From NCBI RefSeq assembly GCF_011516945.1, contig NZ_WOTH01000021.1, positions 1-50,098 on the forward strand: a stretch of 50,098 nt of DNA, given 5' to 3'. Positions 17,217-25,528 of the stretch are shown here, one piece after another. The translations under genes were made by a program, and so were the position numbers. Source of the DNA: Acetobacter estunensis. Its GTDB lineage: Bacteria; Pseudomonadota; Alphaproteobacteria; Acetobacterales; Acetobacteraceae. Position 1 is the stretch's first letter, and each line of letters opens with the position of its first letter. Under the pieces are notes generated by a model. The model did no database searches. It had not been told where the DNA came from and was given only the letters and a program-made list of their open reading frames with translations.

Positions 17217-18380
17217 TCACGCAGGAAACAACCGGTCCACCTGTTGAAAGAACACCTGCATCTCCTCACGTGACCCGAGAGTGATGCGCGACACATTCGG
17301 CCAGATCGGCCAGTTGCGACCGATGATGACGCCCTCCTTCGCAAAAGCTGCCGCGACATTCTTTGCGGGATGGCCCCAATCCACCATGATCATGTTGGCC
17401 ACACTGCCGGGGACAAACGCGATGCGACGTTTCGTCAGATGCGCTTCCACCTCCCGGCGCACCGACGCCATGTCCTCGCGCCGCTGTCGTATCTTCTCCG
17501 GTGACAGAAGACTTTCCCGTGCACCCGCCAGCGCAGCGACATTGATCAGTTTGGTGGCGGTCTCCCCATCGTAGCGCATCATGCGGCTGTGCAACTCCGG
17601 ATGCGCGAAACTCAGTCCCACCCGCAATCCGGCCATGCCGAACAATTTGGAAAACGTTCTGAGAATCAGCAGATCCTTACGATCCTTGAGTAATGGAAAC
17701 GCGCTCGGATTTTCGGAAAAATGGATATAAGCCTCATCCACCAGAACGACCGCATCGACAGGTTTATGCTCCAGAAGCCACCTGATCTCATCGAGAGGTG
17801 TCGGCGTTCCCGTCGGGTTATTGGGCGAACATATATAATAGAGGCCAGCCTGCGGATTGGCCGTCAGCAAACTCCTCGCACGCGTCGCATAACGTCCCTC
17901 TGCCGTCAGCGGCACGCGCTGCACCGGTATGTTGAGATATTTCGCCACCGCCCACGGCACTTCAAAGGTGGGATCGACCGTCACCAATCCGCGCTGTGGT
18001 GAGGCGAACGATGCCACACTGCGGATGAGAGGGTCCATCGACCCCTGCCAGACAAGAGCATGATCCAACGGCACCCGTTCGGTCACGGCTACAGTTTTCA
18101 GAAACGCCTCATGTACATGACCCGGATCGTAACGGTTGCCCTGAAGGATTTCCTGCTGCGCCACCTGAACTGCCTGCGGAAATGGCCCGGTCCAGTATTC
18201 ATTCTTGTCCAGGAAAACAGAGTCGGTCGGCGAAGGAGGTGTCTGTGCGTGGGCTGACGGCACGAGACTGGAAAAGGATGCGCCCACACTGAACAGACCA
18301 GCAAGCTGGCCGAATGTTCGGCGCGAATATTCCGGCGTGACAGTATCCTGTCGGAGCCGACCGCTGATGATATGTGGCAT
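17217..18380 (-). CDS. Tat-exported HisC-like PLP aminotransferase
   Basis: A 387-residue class I/II aminotransferase resembling histidinol-phosphate aminotransferase, with an export signal. Residues 19-23 (SRRTF) form a twin-arginine motif followed by a hydrophobic stretch and an AHA-Q cleavage site near residue 45. The enzyme core has YYICSPNNPTG (about 181-191), VLVDEAYIHF with the PLP aspartate, and RTFSKLFGMAGLRVG, whose lysine (residue 245) should hold PLP. A Tat signal fits export of an enzyme folded with its cofactor. The physiological role is unknown: histidine biosynthesis is cytoplasmic, so a periplasmic amino-acid or keto-acid conversion is more likely. It stands alone, convergent with the orphan gene, and downstream of the response regulator on the same strand. 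Confidence 0.85.
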   Translation of the reverse strand: MPHIISGRLRQDTVTPEYSRRTFGQLAGLFSVGASFSSLVPSAHAQTPPSPTDSVFLDKNEYWTGPFPQAVQVAQQEILQGNRYDPGHVHEAFLKTVAVTERVPLDHALVWQGSMDPLIRSVASFASPQRGLVTVDPTFEVPWAVAKYLNIPVQRVPLTAEGRYATRARSLLTANPQAGLYYICSPNNPTGTPTPLDEIRWLLEHKPVDAVVLVDEAYIHFSENPSAFPLLKDRKDLLILRTFSKLFGMAGLRVGLSFAHPELHSRMMRYDGETATKLINVAALAGARESLLSPEKIRQRREDMASVRREVEAHLTKRRIAFVPGSVANMIMVDWGHPAKNVAAAFAKEGVIIGRNWPIWPNVSRITLGSREEMQVFFQQVDRLFPA

Positions 18381-18461
18381 AGGCGTGCATCCCCGTCGTC
18401 ACTTCAATCTTACCCGACAACAGACCAGCTTTTCAGACGACAGAAAACGTGCAGACAACAT

Positions 18462-18488
18462 AAAAAAACCGCCCTTCCTTTCGGAAGG
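18462..18488 (-). terminator. Rho-independent terminator after the response regulator
   Basis: On the minus strand CCTTCC-GAAA-GGAAGG forms a stem with a GNRA-type loop, followed after four bases by seven T (the A-run at 18462-18468 on the plus strand). It lies 27 bases beyond the regulator stop at 18516. Confidence 0.6.
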
Positions 18489-18515
18489 ACAGCTGACATG
18501 CAAAAACTTTCGCTC

Positions 18516-19235
18516 TCACACTGCTGGTGGCACGCCACCTTCAGGATCGAGACGGTAACCACCGCCTTCCGTAATCAGCAACGTGGCATTGGACGGATCG
18601 GGCTCGATCTTCTGACGCAGGCGATAAATGTGCGTCTCAAGCGTATGTGTGGTGACGGCAGCGTTGTAGCCCCACACCTCGTTGAGCAGCACCTGACGCG
18701 GCACCGGACGGGTGCCCGCGCGATAGAGGAACTTGAGAATCGCCGCTTCTTTCTCCGTCAGGCGAATACGGCGGTTACGGGCCGTCTCGACCAGCAGCTT
18801 GGCGGAGGGACGGAACGTGTAAGGCCCCACCGTGAAGACCGCGTCCTCGCTGTTCTCGAAAATACGAAGCTGCGCACGCAGGCGGGCCAGCAACTCGGCA
18901 ATGCGGAACGGCTTGGCGACGTAATCGTTCGCACCGGCATCAAGCCCACGCACAACGTCCGCCTCATCGTCCGATCCGGTCAGCATGATGATGGGCATGC
19001 GGATGCCCTCGCGCCGCAACTCCATGCAGAAGTCACGACCGTCACCATCCGGCAGGGTAACGTCCAGAATGATCGCATCGAAGCGGGAGTCGGGAGCTCT
19101 GATCGCCTCCCACGCTTCCGCTACGGACGCGGCTTCCACAGCCTGAAATTCACCATCGACCTGGAGCTGCTCGACAAGCATCTGCCGTAGCGTCTGGTCA
19201 TCATCGACGATCAGAATTGGACGTGCGCCCGACAT
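18516..19235 (-). CDS. OmpR/PhoB-family two-component response regulator
   Basis: A 239-residue response regulator. The receiver domain (about 1-120) has the acidic cluster IVDDD (11-13), phospho-acceptor aspartate 58 in ILDVTLPDGDG, and lysine 108 in YVAKPFR. The C-terminal winged-helix DNA-binding domain (about 138-232) has RLTEKEAAILKFLYRA, VWGYNAAVTTHTLETHIYRL and EGGGYRL. No sensor kinase is adjacent, so it is an orphan here and its targets are unknown. The ATG at 19235 follows AAAGAGG with good spacing; the longer frame to 19316 adds a basic stretch without family support. It is divergent from the L,D-transpeptidase gene, a cell-wall gene it might control, but that is only inference from position. 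Confidence 0.9.
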   Translation of the reverse strand: MSGARPILIVDDDQTLRQMLVEQLQVDGEFQAVEAASVAEAWEAIRAPDSRFDAIILDVTLPDGDGRDFCMELRREGIRMPIIMLTGSDDEADVVRGLDAGANDYVAKPFRIAELLARLRAQLRIFENSEDAVFTVGPYTFRPSAKLLVETARNRRIRLTEKEAAILKFLYRAGTRPVPRQVLLNEVWGYNAAVTTHTLETHIYRLRQKIEPDPSNATLLITEGGGYRLDPEGGVPPAV

Positions 19236-19523
19236 TCGGTACCTCTTTCTTCTTGGGACCCACCTAAGCGCCCTGCTTCCCCGCGACAAGAGCATCTGGT
19301 TGCCCTGCCGCACCAAACAGCAGACAACCGCCCTTCAACACCCTATCACGGTGTCGTGACAGACTGGCACGAAACGGATGACAACGCCATTTCCGTCCGC
19401 CACCATTCCGCCTGCAAAGCGATCAGCCTTGTTCCCGGCAAACCGTCTTCCTCCGCCTCTGCGCGTCGGAGGCCGGACATTTCCGGGAATAACATCGCCC
19501 AGAAAAGCCCGGATCATTCCCTT

Positions 19524-20063
19524 ATGATACATGCGACTCTCATCCCCGAAAGCGGCAGCACTGCACGACTGCATTGCGCGGATCGGATTCTCCCCGCCGT
19601 GATCGGGGCCGCAGGCGTCACTCTGCACAAGCAGGAAGGCGATCATGCAACCCCCGTGGGCCTGCTTGCCCTGCGCAAGGTGCTCTATCGCGCGGATCGT
19701 ACCAGTCGCCCGGAGATGGGCGCTGTCACACCGGACGGGCGCCCCCTTCTGCTTGAACCCATCGGCCGACACGATGGCTGGTGCGACGATCCGACATCTC
19801 CCGATTACAACCGGCAGATCGCGCTTCCCCACCCAGCCCGTCATGAAGATTTATGGCGCGAGGACCACCTCTACGACCTCGTGGGCGTGTTGGGATACAA
19901 CGACGCCCCACCTGTGCCGGGACGCGGGTCGGCGATCTTCCTTCACCTCCAGTCACCCGACCGCAAACCGACGGAGGGCTGCATCGCTCTGACGGAGCCG
20001 GATCTGCGGCTGGTGCTCGCCATGGGACTTGCCTCCATCACGGTGCAACCGCCGGGGGCATGA
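19524..20063 (+). CDS. L,D-transpeptidase-like (YkuD-fold) protein
   Basis: A 179-residue protein of the L,D-transpeptidase catalytic-domain family that relates to peptidoglycan crosslinking. The active-site layout is visible: IFLHLQSPDRKPTEGCIAL, with the conserved histidine and the catalytic cysteine in the T-E-G-C motif, preceded by KQEGDHATPVG, a typical N-terminal stretch. No signal peptide is evident from the chosen ATG at 19524, nor in the longer frame that begins at 19356, so export is unclear. Residues before the chosen start have no family resemblance. Its 3' end overlaps the end of the convergent antiporter gene by 26 bases. Confidence 0.82.
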   Translation: MIHATLIPESGSTARLHCADRILPAVIGAAGVTLHKQEGDHATPVGLLALRKVLYRADRTSRPEMGAVTPDGRPLLLEPIGRHDGWCDDPTSPDYNRQIALPHPARHEDLWREDHLYDLVGVLGYNDAPPVPGRGSAIFLHLQSPDRKPTEGCIALTEPDLRLVLAMGLASITVQPPGA

Positions 20064-21846
20064 AGGACACCAGCACATCTCCCTCCGTCAGAGATGCAGA
20101 AGGACCGTCTTCCACTGAGCGGATACTGAACCCCGAGCCGGGTTTGAGAACGAGAAAGTCCAGACGTTCATCGGAAGCCTGAGCCAGCACCGCCATGTTG
20201 GCCTCCGTCACAGGCTCGGCGCGAAAGCGCCAGCCGTCCTGCCAGAGAGTGTCCAACAACGTGAAATTCCACGCCGGTTCGCCCAGCACCTTGCCGCGCG
20301 CATCCCGGCTGAGACCCCGATATTCATCCAGACGTTTGATGCCGGGGCTGACCTGATACACCCGCGCCCGCCCGAAATGCGGCATGAGATGTGCGCAGAC
20401 CATGCCGTTGTAGATGGCATCGGGTGTTACGGTAATCAGATAATCCGCCGGAAGTTCTTCCAGACTTTCCGCACCGGCCTCCGACAGCATCTCAGCATGC
20501 AGCACGGCCACGCCTGCCCGCTTGGCCGGAACCAGCGCCCGGGCCGACGTGTCCACCACCGTCACAGGCGTCCCGGCTTTCTGCGTGACCACCGCCAGAT
20601 CGCGTGACCACGGGCTGGCGCCCACGATCGCCAGAGCCGGTACGTTGGAAAGCGTCAGATGCAGTTTCCGGGCGAGAGGCCGCAACGAGAATCCATGCAA
20701 AAGCATGGTCGCCGCGATAACCGCGAACACGGCCGGCATGACGAATTCCGCGTCGGCAAATCCCCCTTCCGTCAGGCGGATGCCCGATACACCGGCCACG
20801 GCCGCCGCCACGATGCCGCGTGGCGCGATCCAGCCCACGAAGATGCGCTCGCCCGTGCTCAGACCGCTGCGGAGCGTGGCAAGGTAAATGCCAAGAGGGC
20901 GGACAAGGAAGGTCACCGCACAGGTGAGCGCGAAGATCGACCATGACAGTCGCTCCAGCACGACCCGATGCAGATCCGCCGTCAGCAGGATGAACAGGAG
21001 CGAGACGATGAGCACCACGAGGCTCTCTTTCATTCGCTGCAACTCATTCAGCCCCGGCACCTTCATGTTCGCCAGCGCCATGCCGAACACCGTCGCCGCC
21101 GCCAGCCCCGCGCCGTCCATGAACAGGGAACCGAGGCCGTACATCGCCAGCGCCATCGTAAGAAGGAGCGGCATCTTGAGCGTCTCGGGCATGAGATCGC
21201 GCACGAATAATTCGCGCACGCTCCAGCCGCCGCCCACTCCAAGACCGATGGCCACCACCAGACTGATGACCACATGCAGGAAGATGCTGACGAAATGGAC
21301 AGAGGTGTCCTCGCTCGGCCGCATCAACAGAACTTCGAGCACCAGCGTAGCCAGAATCGCGCCGATCGGATCGTTCACGATGGCTTCCCATCGCAGGAAG
21401 GCCGCAATCCGAGGCCGCAATTTGGCCTGTCGCAGCAGCGGCAGCACCACCGTCGGTCCCGTCACCACGACGATGGAGCCGAACAGGAATGACGGCCCCC
21501 ATGTCAGTCCACCCACGTAATGCGCCGCCGCCGAACCCAACACCCAGTTGATGGGCAGCGCCACCAGCGTGAGCCGCAGAACCCCCTCGCCCGCCTCCCC
21601 AAGCTGGCGAAAATCGAGTGCTAGTCCGCCCTCGAACACAATCAGCGCCACCGCAAGCGAGACGACCGGATGAAACAGCGGACCGATCAACTCATCGGGA
21701 TGAAGGACGCCCAAGCCCGGCCCAAGCAGAAGCCCCAGACCAAACAACAGCACGATGGCGGGGAGATGAAACTTCCACGCCACCCATTGCGCCGCCATGC
21801 CACCGCAGAACACGAGAAAGACCAGACAGGCCGCGTCCTGACTCAT
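20038..21846 (-). CDS. Cation/proton antiporter, CPA1/NhaP type with a C-terminal cytoplasmic domain
   Basis: A 602-residue membrane antiporter. The first 400 residues form about 12 hydrophobic helices. Family segments include LPAIVLLFGLGLLLGP, ALIVFEGGLALDF, GSIVVVTGPTVVLPLL, and RWEAIVNDPIGAILA with the ion-binding Asn-Asp pair. The C-terminal part (from about residue 405) begins ALAIVGASPWSRDLAVV and looks like a Rossmann TrkA-N-like regulatory domain. It probably exchanges sodium or potassium for protons across the inner membrane, useful to an acid-producing bacterium. The ATG at 21846 gives a normal N-terminus; the Shine-Dalgarno sequence is weak. It is monocistronic and convergent with the L,D-transpeptidase gene. 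Confidence 0.9.
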   Translation of the reverse strand: MSQDAACLVFLVFCGGMAAQWVAWKFHLPAIVLLFGLGLLLGPGLGVLHPDELIGPLFHPVVSLAVALIVFEGGLALDFRQLGEAGEGVLRLTLVALPINWVLGSAAAHYVGGLTWGPSFLFGSIVVVTGPTVVLPLLRQAKLRPRIAAFLRWEAIVNDPIGAILATLVLEVLLMRPSEDTSVHFVSIFLHVVISLVVAIGLGVGGGWSVRELFVRDLMPETLKMPLLLTMALAMYGLGSLFMDGAGLAAATVFGMALANMKVPGLNELQRMKESLVVLIVSLLFILLTADLHRVVLERLSWSIFALTCAVTFLVRPLGIYLATLRSGLSTGERIFVGWIAPRGIVAAAVAGVSGIRLTEGGFADAEFVMPAVFAVIAATMLLHGFSLRPLARKLHLTLSNVPALAIVGASPWSRDLAVVTQKAGTPVTVVDTSARALVPAKRAGVAVLHAEMLSEAGAESLEELPADYLITVTPDAIYNGMVCAHLMPHFGRARVYQVSPGIKRLDEYRGLSRDARGKVLGEPAWNFTLLDTLWQDGWRFRAEPVTEANMAVLAQASDERLDFLVLKPGSGFSIRSVEDGPSASLTEGDVLVSFMPPAVAP

Positions 21847-22078
21847 GAAGCTGTTCCGTTACGTGATGTGGCCATGGGCCCTCCCTTGCATCTGCTCACC
21901 GCCAGAATCCCGTATTGTCCCCAGCGATGACTTCAGATCATACGTGCCCCACGACCCAACGCCTATAAGGCGCGGCTTCTTGGCAGACCGTTTCGTCGGG
22001 TACACAGTGGGCCGCCGTTACACCGTCATTTTTGAGCGCAAACGACGCCGAAAACACGCGCCAGAGGGAGAACAGCCC

Positions 22079-22369
22079 ATGTCACAGATCGAAGTTGTTG
22101 CAATCGTGAAGGCAAAACCCGGTCAGGCCGAAGCCGTGGCCGCAGCCATGAAGGCCTGCGAAGCGCCTTCACGCACAGAGGCAACGAACCTGTTCTATAC
22201 GCCACACCGCGATCTCGACGATCCCAACACATTCATCTTCATTGAGCGCTGGGTCAGCCGTGAGGCACTCGCCGCGCACATGGAGACCCCGCACTTCAAG
22301 AAGATGGCCGCCATCATCGAGCCGCTTCTGGGCGCGCCACTGGAAGTCCACATTCTCACCCCCCTCTGA
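22079..22369 (+). CDS. Antibiotic-biosynthesis-monooxygenase (ABM) domain protein
   Basis: A 96-residue single-domain protein of the dimeric ferredoxin-like ABM family. It starts MSQIEVVAIVKAKPGQ, carries SRTEATNLFYTPHRD and TFIFIERWVSREALAAHM, and ends in LEVHILTPL, the alternating beta-alpha layout of the family. Members include quinol monooxygenases (YgiN-like) and proteins of unknown role; the substrate cannot be told. The ATG at 22079 has GGGAG eight bases upstream, which excludes the longer frame from 21845. The 3' end overlaps the end of the convergent coiled-coil gene by 14 bases. Confidence 0.85.
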   Translation: MSQIEVVAIVKAKPGQAEAVAAAMKACEAPSRTEATNLFYTPHRDLDDPNTFIFIERWVSREALAAHMETPHFKKMAAIIEPLLGAPLEVHILTPL

Positions 22370-22628
22370 GGCGTCCCACCACGCGCCCCGCTCGCCTCCG
22401 TATGCGGCGCAGCAATGTGATGGCGAGTGGGCGCGTGCGCTCTTCCTCAAGAGCCGCACGTGCCGCCCTCAATTCGCGTTCCAGCCGCGCCATCTGCTCC
22501 TCAAGCCCGTGCGCGTGGCCCTTCAATCCTTCGACCTCACGCAACAGGCCCAGCAGACGCCGCTCCAGAAACGCCTTTTCCACCTCCGGATCGACCGGGG
22601 ACAGGGCAAAGCCACTCTCGCCCGTCAT
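22356..22628 (-). CDS. Small coiled-coil protein of unknown function
   Basis: A 90-residue protein with no recognised family. Residues 15-65 are strongly helical with heptad-like leucines (EKAFLERRLLGLLREVEG, LEEQMARLERELRAARAAL), so a dimeric coiled coil is likely. The last 20 residues are very basic (LLRRIRRRAGRVVGRLRGG) and may bind membrane phosphates or nucleic acid. The ATG at 22628 lies seven bases after the gmhA stop, so it is probably the second gene of that unit. It may belong to surface-polysaccharide assembly by association only. Confidence 0.6.
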   Translation of the reverse strand: MTGESGFALSPVDPEVEKAFLERRLLGLLREVEGLKGHAHGLEEQMARLERELRAARAALEEERTRPLAITLLRRIRRRAGRVVGRLRGG

Positions 22629-22635
22629 GTTCGAT

Positions 22636-23274
22636 CTAGCTGGAACGCGGGCACAACGCGCGCTCCACCAGCCCGCACACGATATGCGCCGCCGTGATGT
22701 GAAGCTGCTGGATGACCGGCGTCCACACGGAAGGGACGGCCAGCGTCACATCGCATGGGGAACCCCGCACGCCCGCATGTCCGGTGAAGGCCGCCGCCAC
22801 CAGCCCTGCCTCTCGCGCCACCTCGAAAGCGCGCAGGATATTGGGGGATGTTCCTGAGGTGGTGATACCAAGGAATACGTCGCCGGGACGTCCAAGCGCC
22901 AGCACCTGCCGCGAGAAAATATCGACAAAGCCGTAATCGTTGCCAATGGCTGTCAGGCTGGAAGTGTCGGTCGTCAGCGCCACTGCGCTCAACGGACGCC
23001 GGTCATACATCAGCCGCGCCGTAAACTCGCCCGCGATGTGCTGCGCGTCCGCCGCACTTCCCCCATTGCCGGCGATCAGCAGCCGCCCTCCAGCCTCCAG
23101 CGCGGCCACGATCCGCGCGGTCATATCCAGCATGACCTCCTGCGCGGCCGCATCCTGCGCAAACGCCGCCATGGCTTCGGCAGACTGCCGGAGATAATCC
23201 GTCATGAAGCCGCGATCATCGCGCACGGCAGCGGTTGCATCTGCGTTCAGGTTCGGAGCAGTCATCTCGGGCAT
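22636..23274 (-). CDS. gmhA: Sedoheptulose-7-phosphate isomerase
   Basis: SIS-domain enzyme of 212 residues that converts sedoheptulose 7-phosphate to D-glycero-D-manno-heptose 7-phosphate, the first step to heptoses for lipopolysaccharide core or glycans. Matching segments: LIAGNGGSAADAQHIAGEF with the metal and phosphate contacts, TDTSSLTAIGNDYGF, LGITTSGTSPNILRAFEVA, and HITAAHIVCGLVE near the C-terminus. I chose the ATG at 23274 (MPEMTAPN); in-frame ATGs at 23304 and 23265 are also possible and none has a strong ribosome site. The next genes upstream are glycosyltransferases, consistent with a surface-sugar role. Confidence 0.9.
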   Translation of the reverse strand: MPEMTAPNLNADATAAVRDDRGFMTDYLRQSAEAMAAFAQDAAAQEVMLDMTARIVAALEAGGRLLIAGNGGSAADAQHIAGEFTARLMYDRRPLSAVALTTDTSSLTAIGNDYGFVDIFSRQVLALGRPGDVFLGITTSGTSPNILRAFEVAREAGLVAAAFTGHAGVRGSPCDVTLAVPSVWTPVIQQLHITAAHIVCGLVERALCPRSS

Positions 23275-23364
23275 CGTTCTCGTTCCATGGTCGGTGCGGC
23301 GCATCCTAGAGCAAAACCATCACCAGATGGTTCTCGCACGCCGCACCCGCCGCAACCATCCGCC

Positions 23365-25419
23365 TCATTCATTCTCACGCAAAAGCAGAGAGTGTTCCGT
23401 CACGCGCAGGAAGGGCGATACCACCGCATCACGCCGCATCCATGCGCCCCACCGCCCGACAAGCCGCGCCGTCTCGCGCCAGTGCCGCACAATCGTCTCC
23501 GGTGTCTGCGTGGTGCCTCGTGTGCCGCCATCGACATGCGTGAGTGTGGCAAACGGCGTCCACACCACGCGTCGGCCTGCCGCGATAACGCGCAGACAAA
23601 GATCGATGTCGTTGCATGCCACCTCCAACTCCTCATCCAGTCCACCGACCTGCTCGAGTGCATCCCGATGCACCATCAGGCACGCCCCCGTCACCGCCAT
23701 GAGATCGCGTTGTCGCGCAAGCTGCCCCAGATAACCCGCATCATCCGCCGCAGCCCCCCGAAGAAGATGCGCAGCACCGTCTTCTGACAGCGCAACGCCC
23801 GCGTGCTGGATCGTGTCATCAGGATAGAGCAGTCGCGCGCCCACGATCCCCACACCGGGACGCAGCGCCTGACGCACCATCTCCTCCAGCCAGTCCGGGT
23901 GACGGATGGCCACATCGTCGTTGAGCAGCAGGACCAGTTCACCCCGTGTCGCCGCCACGCCTGCGTTGTTCAGGCGTGACCAGTTGAACGGTTCATCGCA
24001 TGTCAGCACCCGCACGCGTGGATCACGTGCCACATCGTCCAGAAGGCGGAGCATCTCGTCTTCCCGGCTGCCGTTGTCGAGCACTAGAACATCCAGTTCT
24101 TCCCAAGCCGTCTCATGCAGCACATCCTGCAGACACGTGCGCAGATACTCGGCACGATCACGTGTCGGAACAATGATGGACACATGCGGCCTGCGTGTCG
24201 GCAATGGATAGATCACACGCGGATGCTCTGCCCGTCCCCCGACAAGCCGCGCCTGCTCCAGCCGCAGTTCGGGCCGGTGAGACGCCAGATACCGCCGCAC
24301 CAGATGCATTTCCTGCTCCGTGCCCAACCCTCTCCTGTCCGACGCGCGATGACAGGCCACGCCGGGAAAATGGACGATCCGTTCAGGTGCGATTTCTTCC
24401 GTGACAGCCAGCGCCAGCCGCAGTCGCTTTGCCGCCATGTCACCTTCCGAGGCGACAGAAAGCCAATCCTCCTGTCTCAATTCGTCCAGACGTGTTCGAG
24501 AAAAAAGACAGAAGCCATCCGTCGCCTCTCCCACAAGCAACTGATCCATGCTCCACCCGGAATGTAGCCGCGCGTCCCCACGGTCTCCCATCGCATCGAT
24601 CCGATCGTCATCGGCAAAAAGGAATACGGCCTGTGGATGCGCCGCCAGTGCGTCCACGATCCGGGACAGCGCCCCATCCGCAAGCCGGTCACCCGCTTCC
24701 AGCCACCCGAAAAAAGGCGCCTCACCGGGACAGAGCGAAGCCACGTCAGGCAGAATCGGAACGATGCGCCCTTGTCCGCATGACGCGACAGATTCCCACT
24801 CCAATGCCGCCAGAACGGCAAACGAGCCCACGAGATACAGTGTCCACCCAACGTCCGAATTTGTCGCAAGAGATGCCAGCGTTGCCCGTGCTGCCGCCTC
24901 TTCTCCCGGTTGCACGCTCAGGCAGAGATCCACCGTAATTTCCGGTCTCACCACGCAGGAGCAAAGCGGCAGAGTCGCGTGCTGCAACGTCCACAGTGCA
25001 TACGCACCATCGTCCCATGGGGGCGCTCCCAAGGAATAACGAAGCCGAAAGACATCGATATCTTCACGCAGTTCGGACCGTGCCGCCACATACGCGACGA
25101 TTGCGGAAGGCGAGATGCACGCACGCAAATCCCGGTACTCCTCAGCCACAGGAAAACGGCCCGTCGCCGCTCTGAACACCGCCGGCCCCCATTCCGACGC
25201 GAGGACATCTGTTCCCTCATGACGCGCCCGAAACTCCGGTGAGGCCACGACCCATTCCGCGAGTTGCGCCAATCCTTTCTCATCCTGGCCGCCCCCCGGC
25301 AGAGACTTCAGACGATGTGTAAAATGCGCAAGCGCTTGCGGCTCAGGATCACGCCCAAGACCCACACGAAACACCGCCGCCACCCGCAGAATGATCTCGC
25401 GTTCCTGCCGCGCCGTCAT
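23365..25419 (-). CDS. Large family 2 glycosyltransferase with N-terminal GR-P repeats
   Basis: A 684-residue protein. The C-terminal GT2 domain (from about residue 410) is clear: HVSIIVPTRDRAEYLRTCL, DVLVLDNGS, GELVLLLNDDVAI as the DxD-like metal site, ARLLYPDDTIQHAGV, and VTGACLMVHRDALEQVGG. The middle (about 170-400) looks like a second, degenerate glycosyltransferase domain (FLFADDDRIDAMG). The N-terminal 120 residues hold two GR-P modules, FRVGLGRDPEPQALAHF and FRAATGRFPVAEEY, similar to DUF4214-like helical repeats. It likely elongates a surface polysaccharide or glycoprotein glycan; donor and acceptor are unknown. No membrane helix is evident. It is divergent from the GT4 pair across 109 bases. 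Confidence 0.85.
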   Translation of the reverse strand: MTARQEREIILRVAAVFRVGLGRDPEPQALAHFTHRLKSLPGGGQDEKGLAQLAEWVVASPEFRARHEGTDVLASEWGPAVFRAATGRFPVAEEYRDLRACISPSAIVAYVAARSELREDIDVFRLRYSLGAPPWDDGAYALWTLQHATLPLCSCVVRPEITVDLCLSVQPGEEAAARATLASLATNSDVGWTLYLVGSFAVLAALEWESVASCGQGRIVPILPDVASLCPGEAPFFGWLEAGDRLADGALSRIVDALAAHPQAVFLFADDDRIDAMGDRGDARLHSGWSMDQLLVGEATDGFCLFSRTRLDELRQEDWLSVASEGDMAAKRLRLALAVTEEIAPERIVHFPGVACHRASDRRGLGTEQEMHLVRRYLASHRPELRLEQARLVGGRAEHPRVIYPLPTRRPHVSIIVPTRDRAEYLRTCLQDVLHETAWEELDVLVLDNGSREDEMLRLLDDVARDPRVRVLTCDEPFNWSRLNNAGVAATRGELVLLLNDDVAIRHPDWLEEMVRQALRPGVGIVGARLLYPDDTIQHAGVALSEDGAAHLLRGAAADDAGYLGQLARQRDLMAVTGACLMVHRDALEQVGGLDEELEVACNDIDLCLRVIAAGRRVVWTPFATLTHVDGGTRGTTQTPETIVRHWRETARLVGRWGAWMRRDAVVSPFLRVTEHSLLLRENE

Positions 25420-25528
25420 GCGTCTGTTTTCCCTTCACGACCAAAGTGCGGAGCAAAGCATGGGTTGACGGCCTGTTGATGGTGGTGGTGGATGCCCCGA
25501 TCCTGACACGCCGCCGGACACGGACCCC

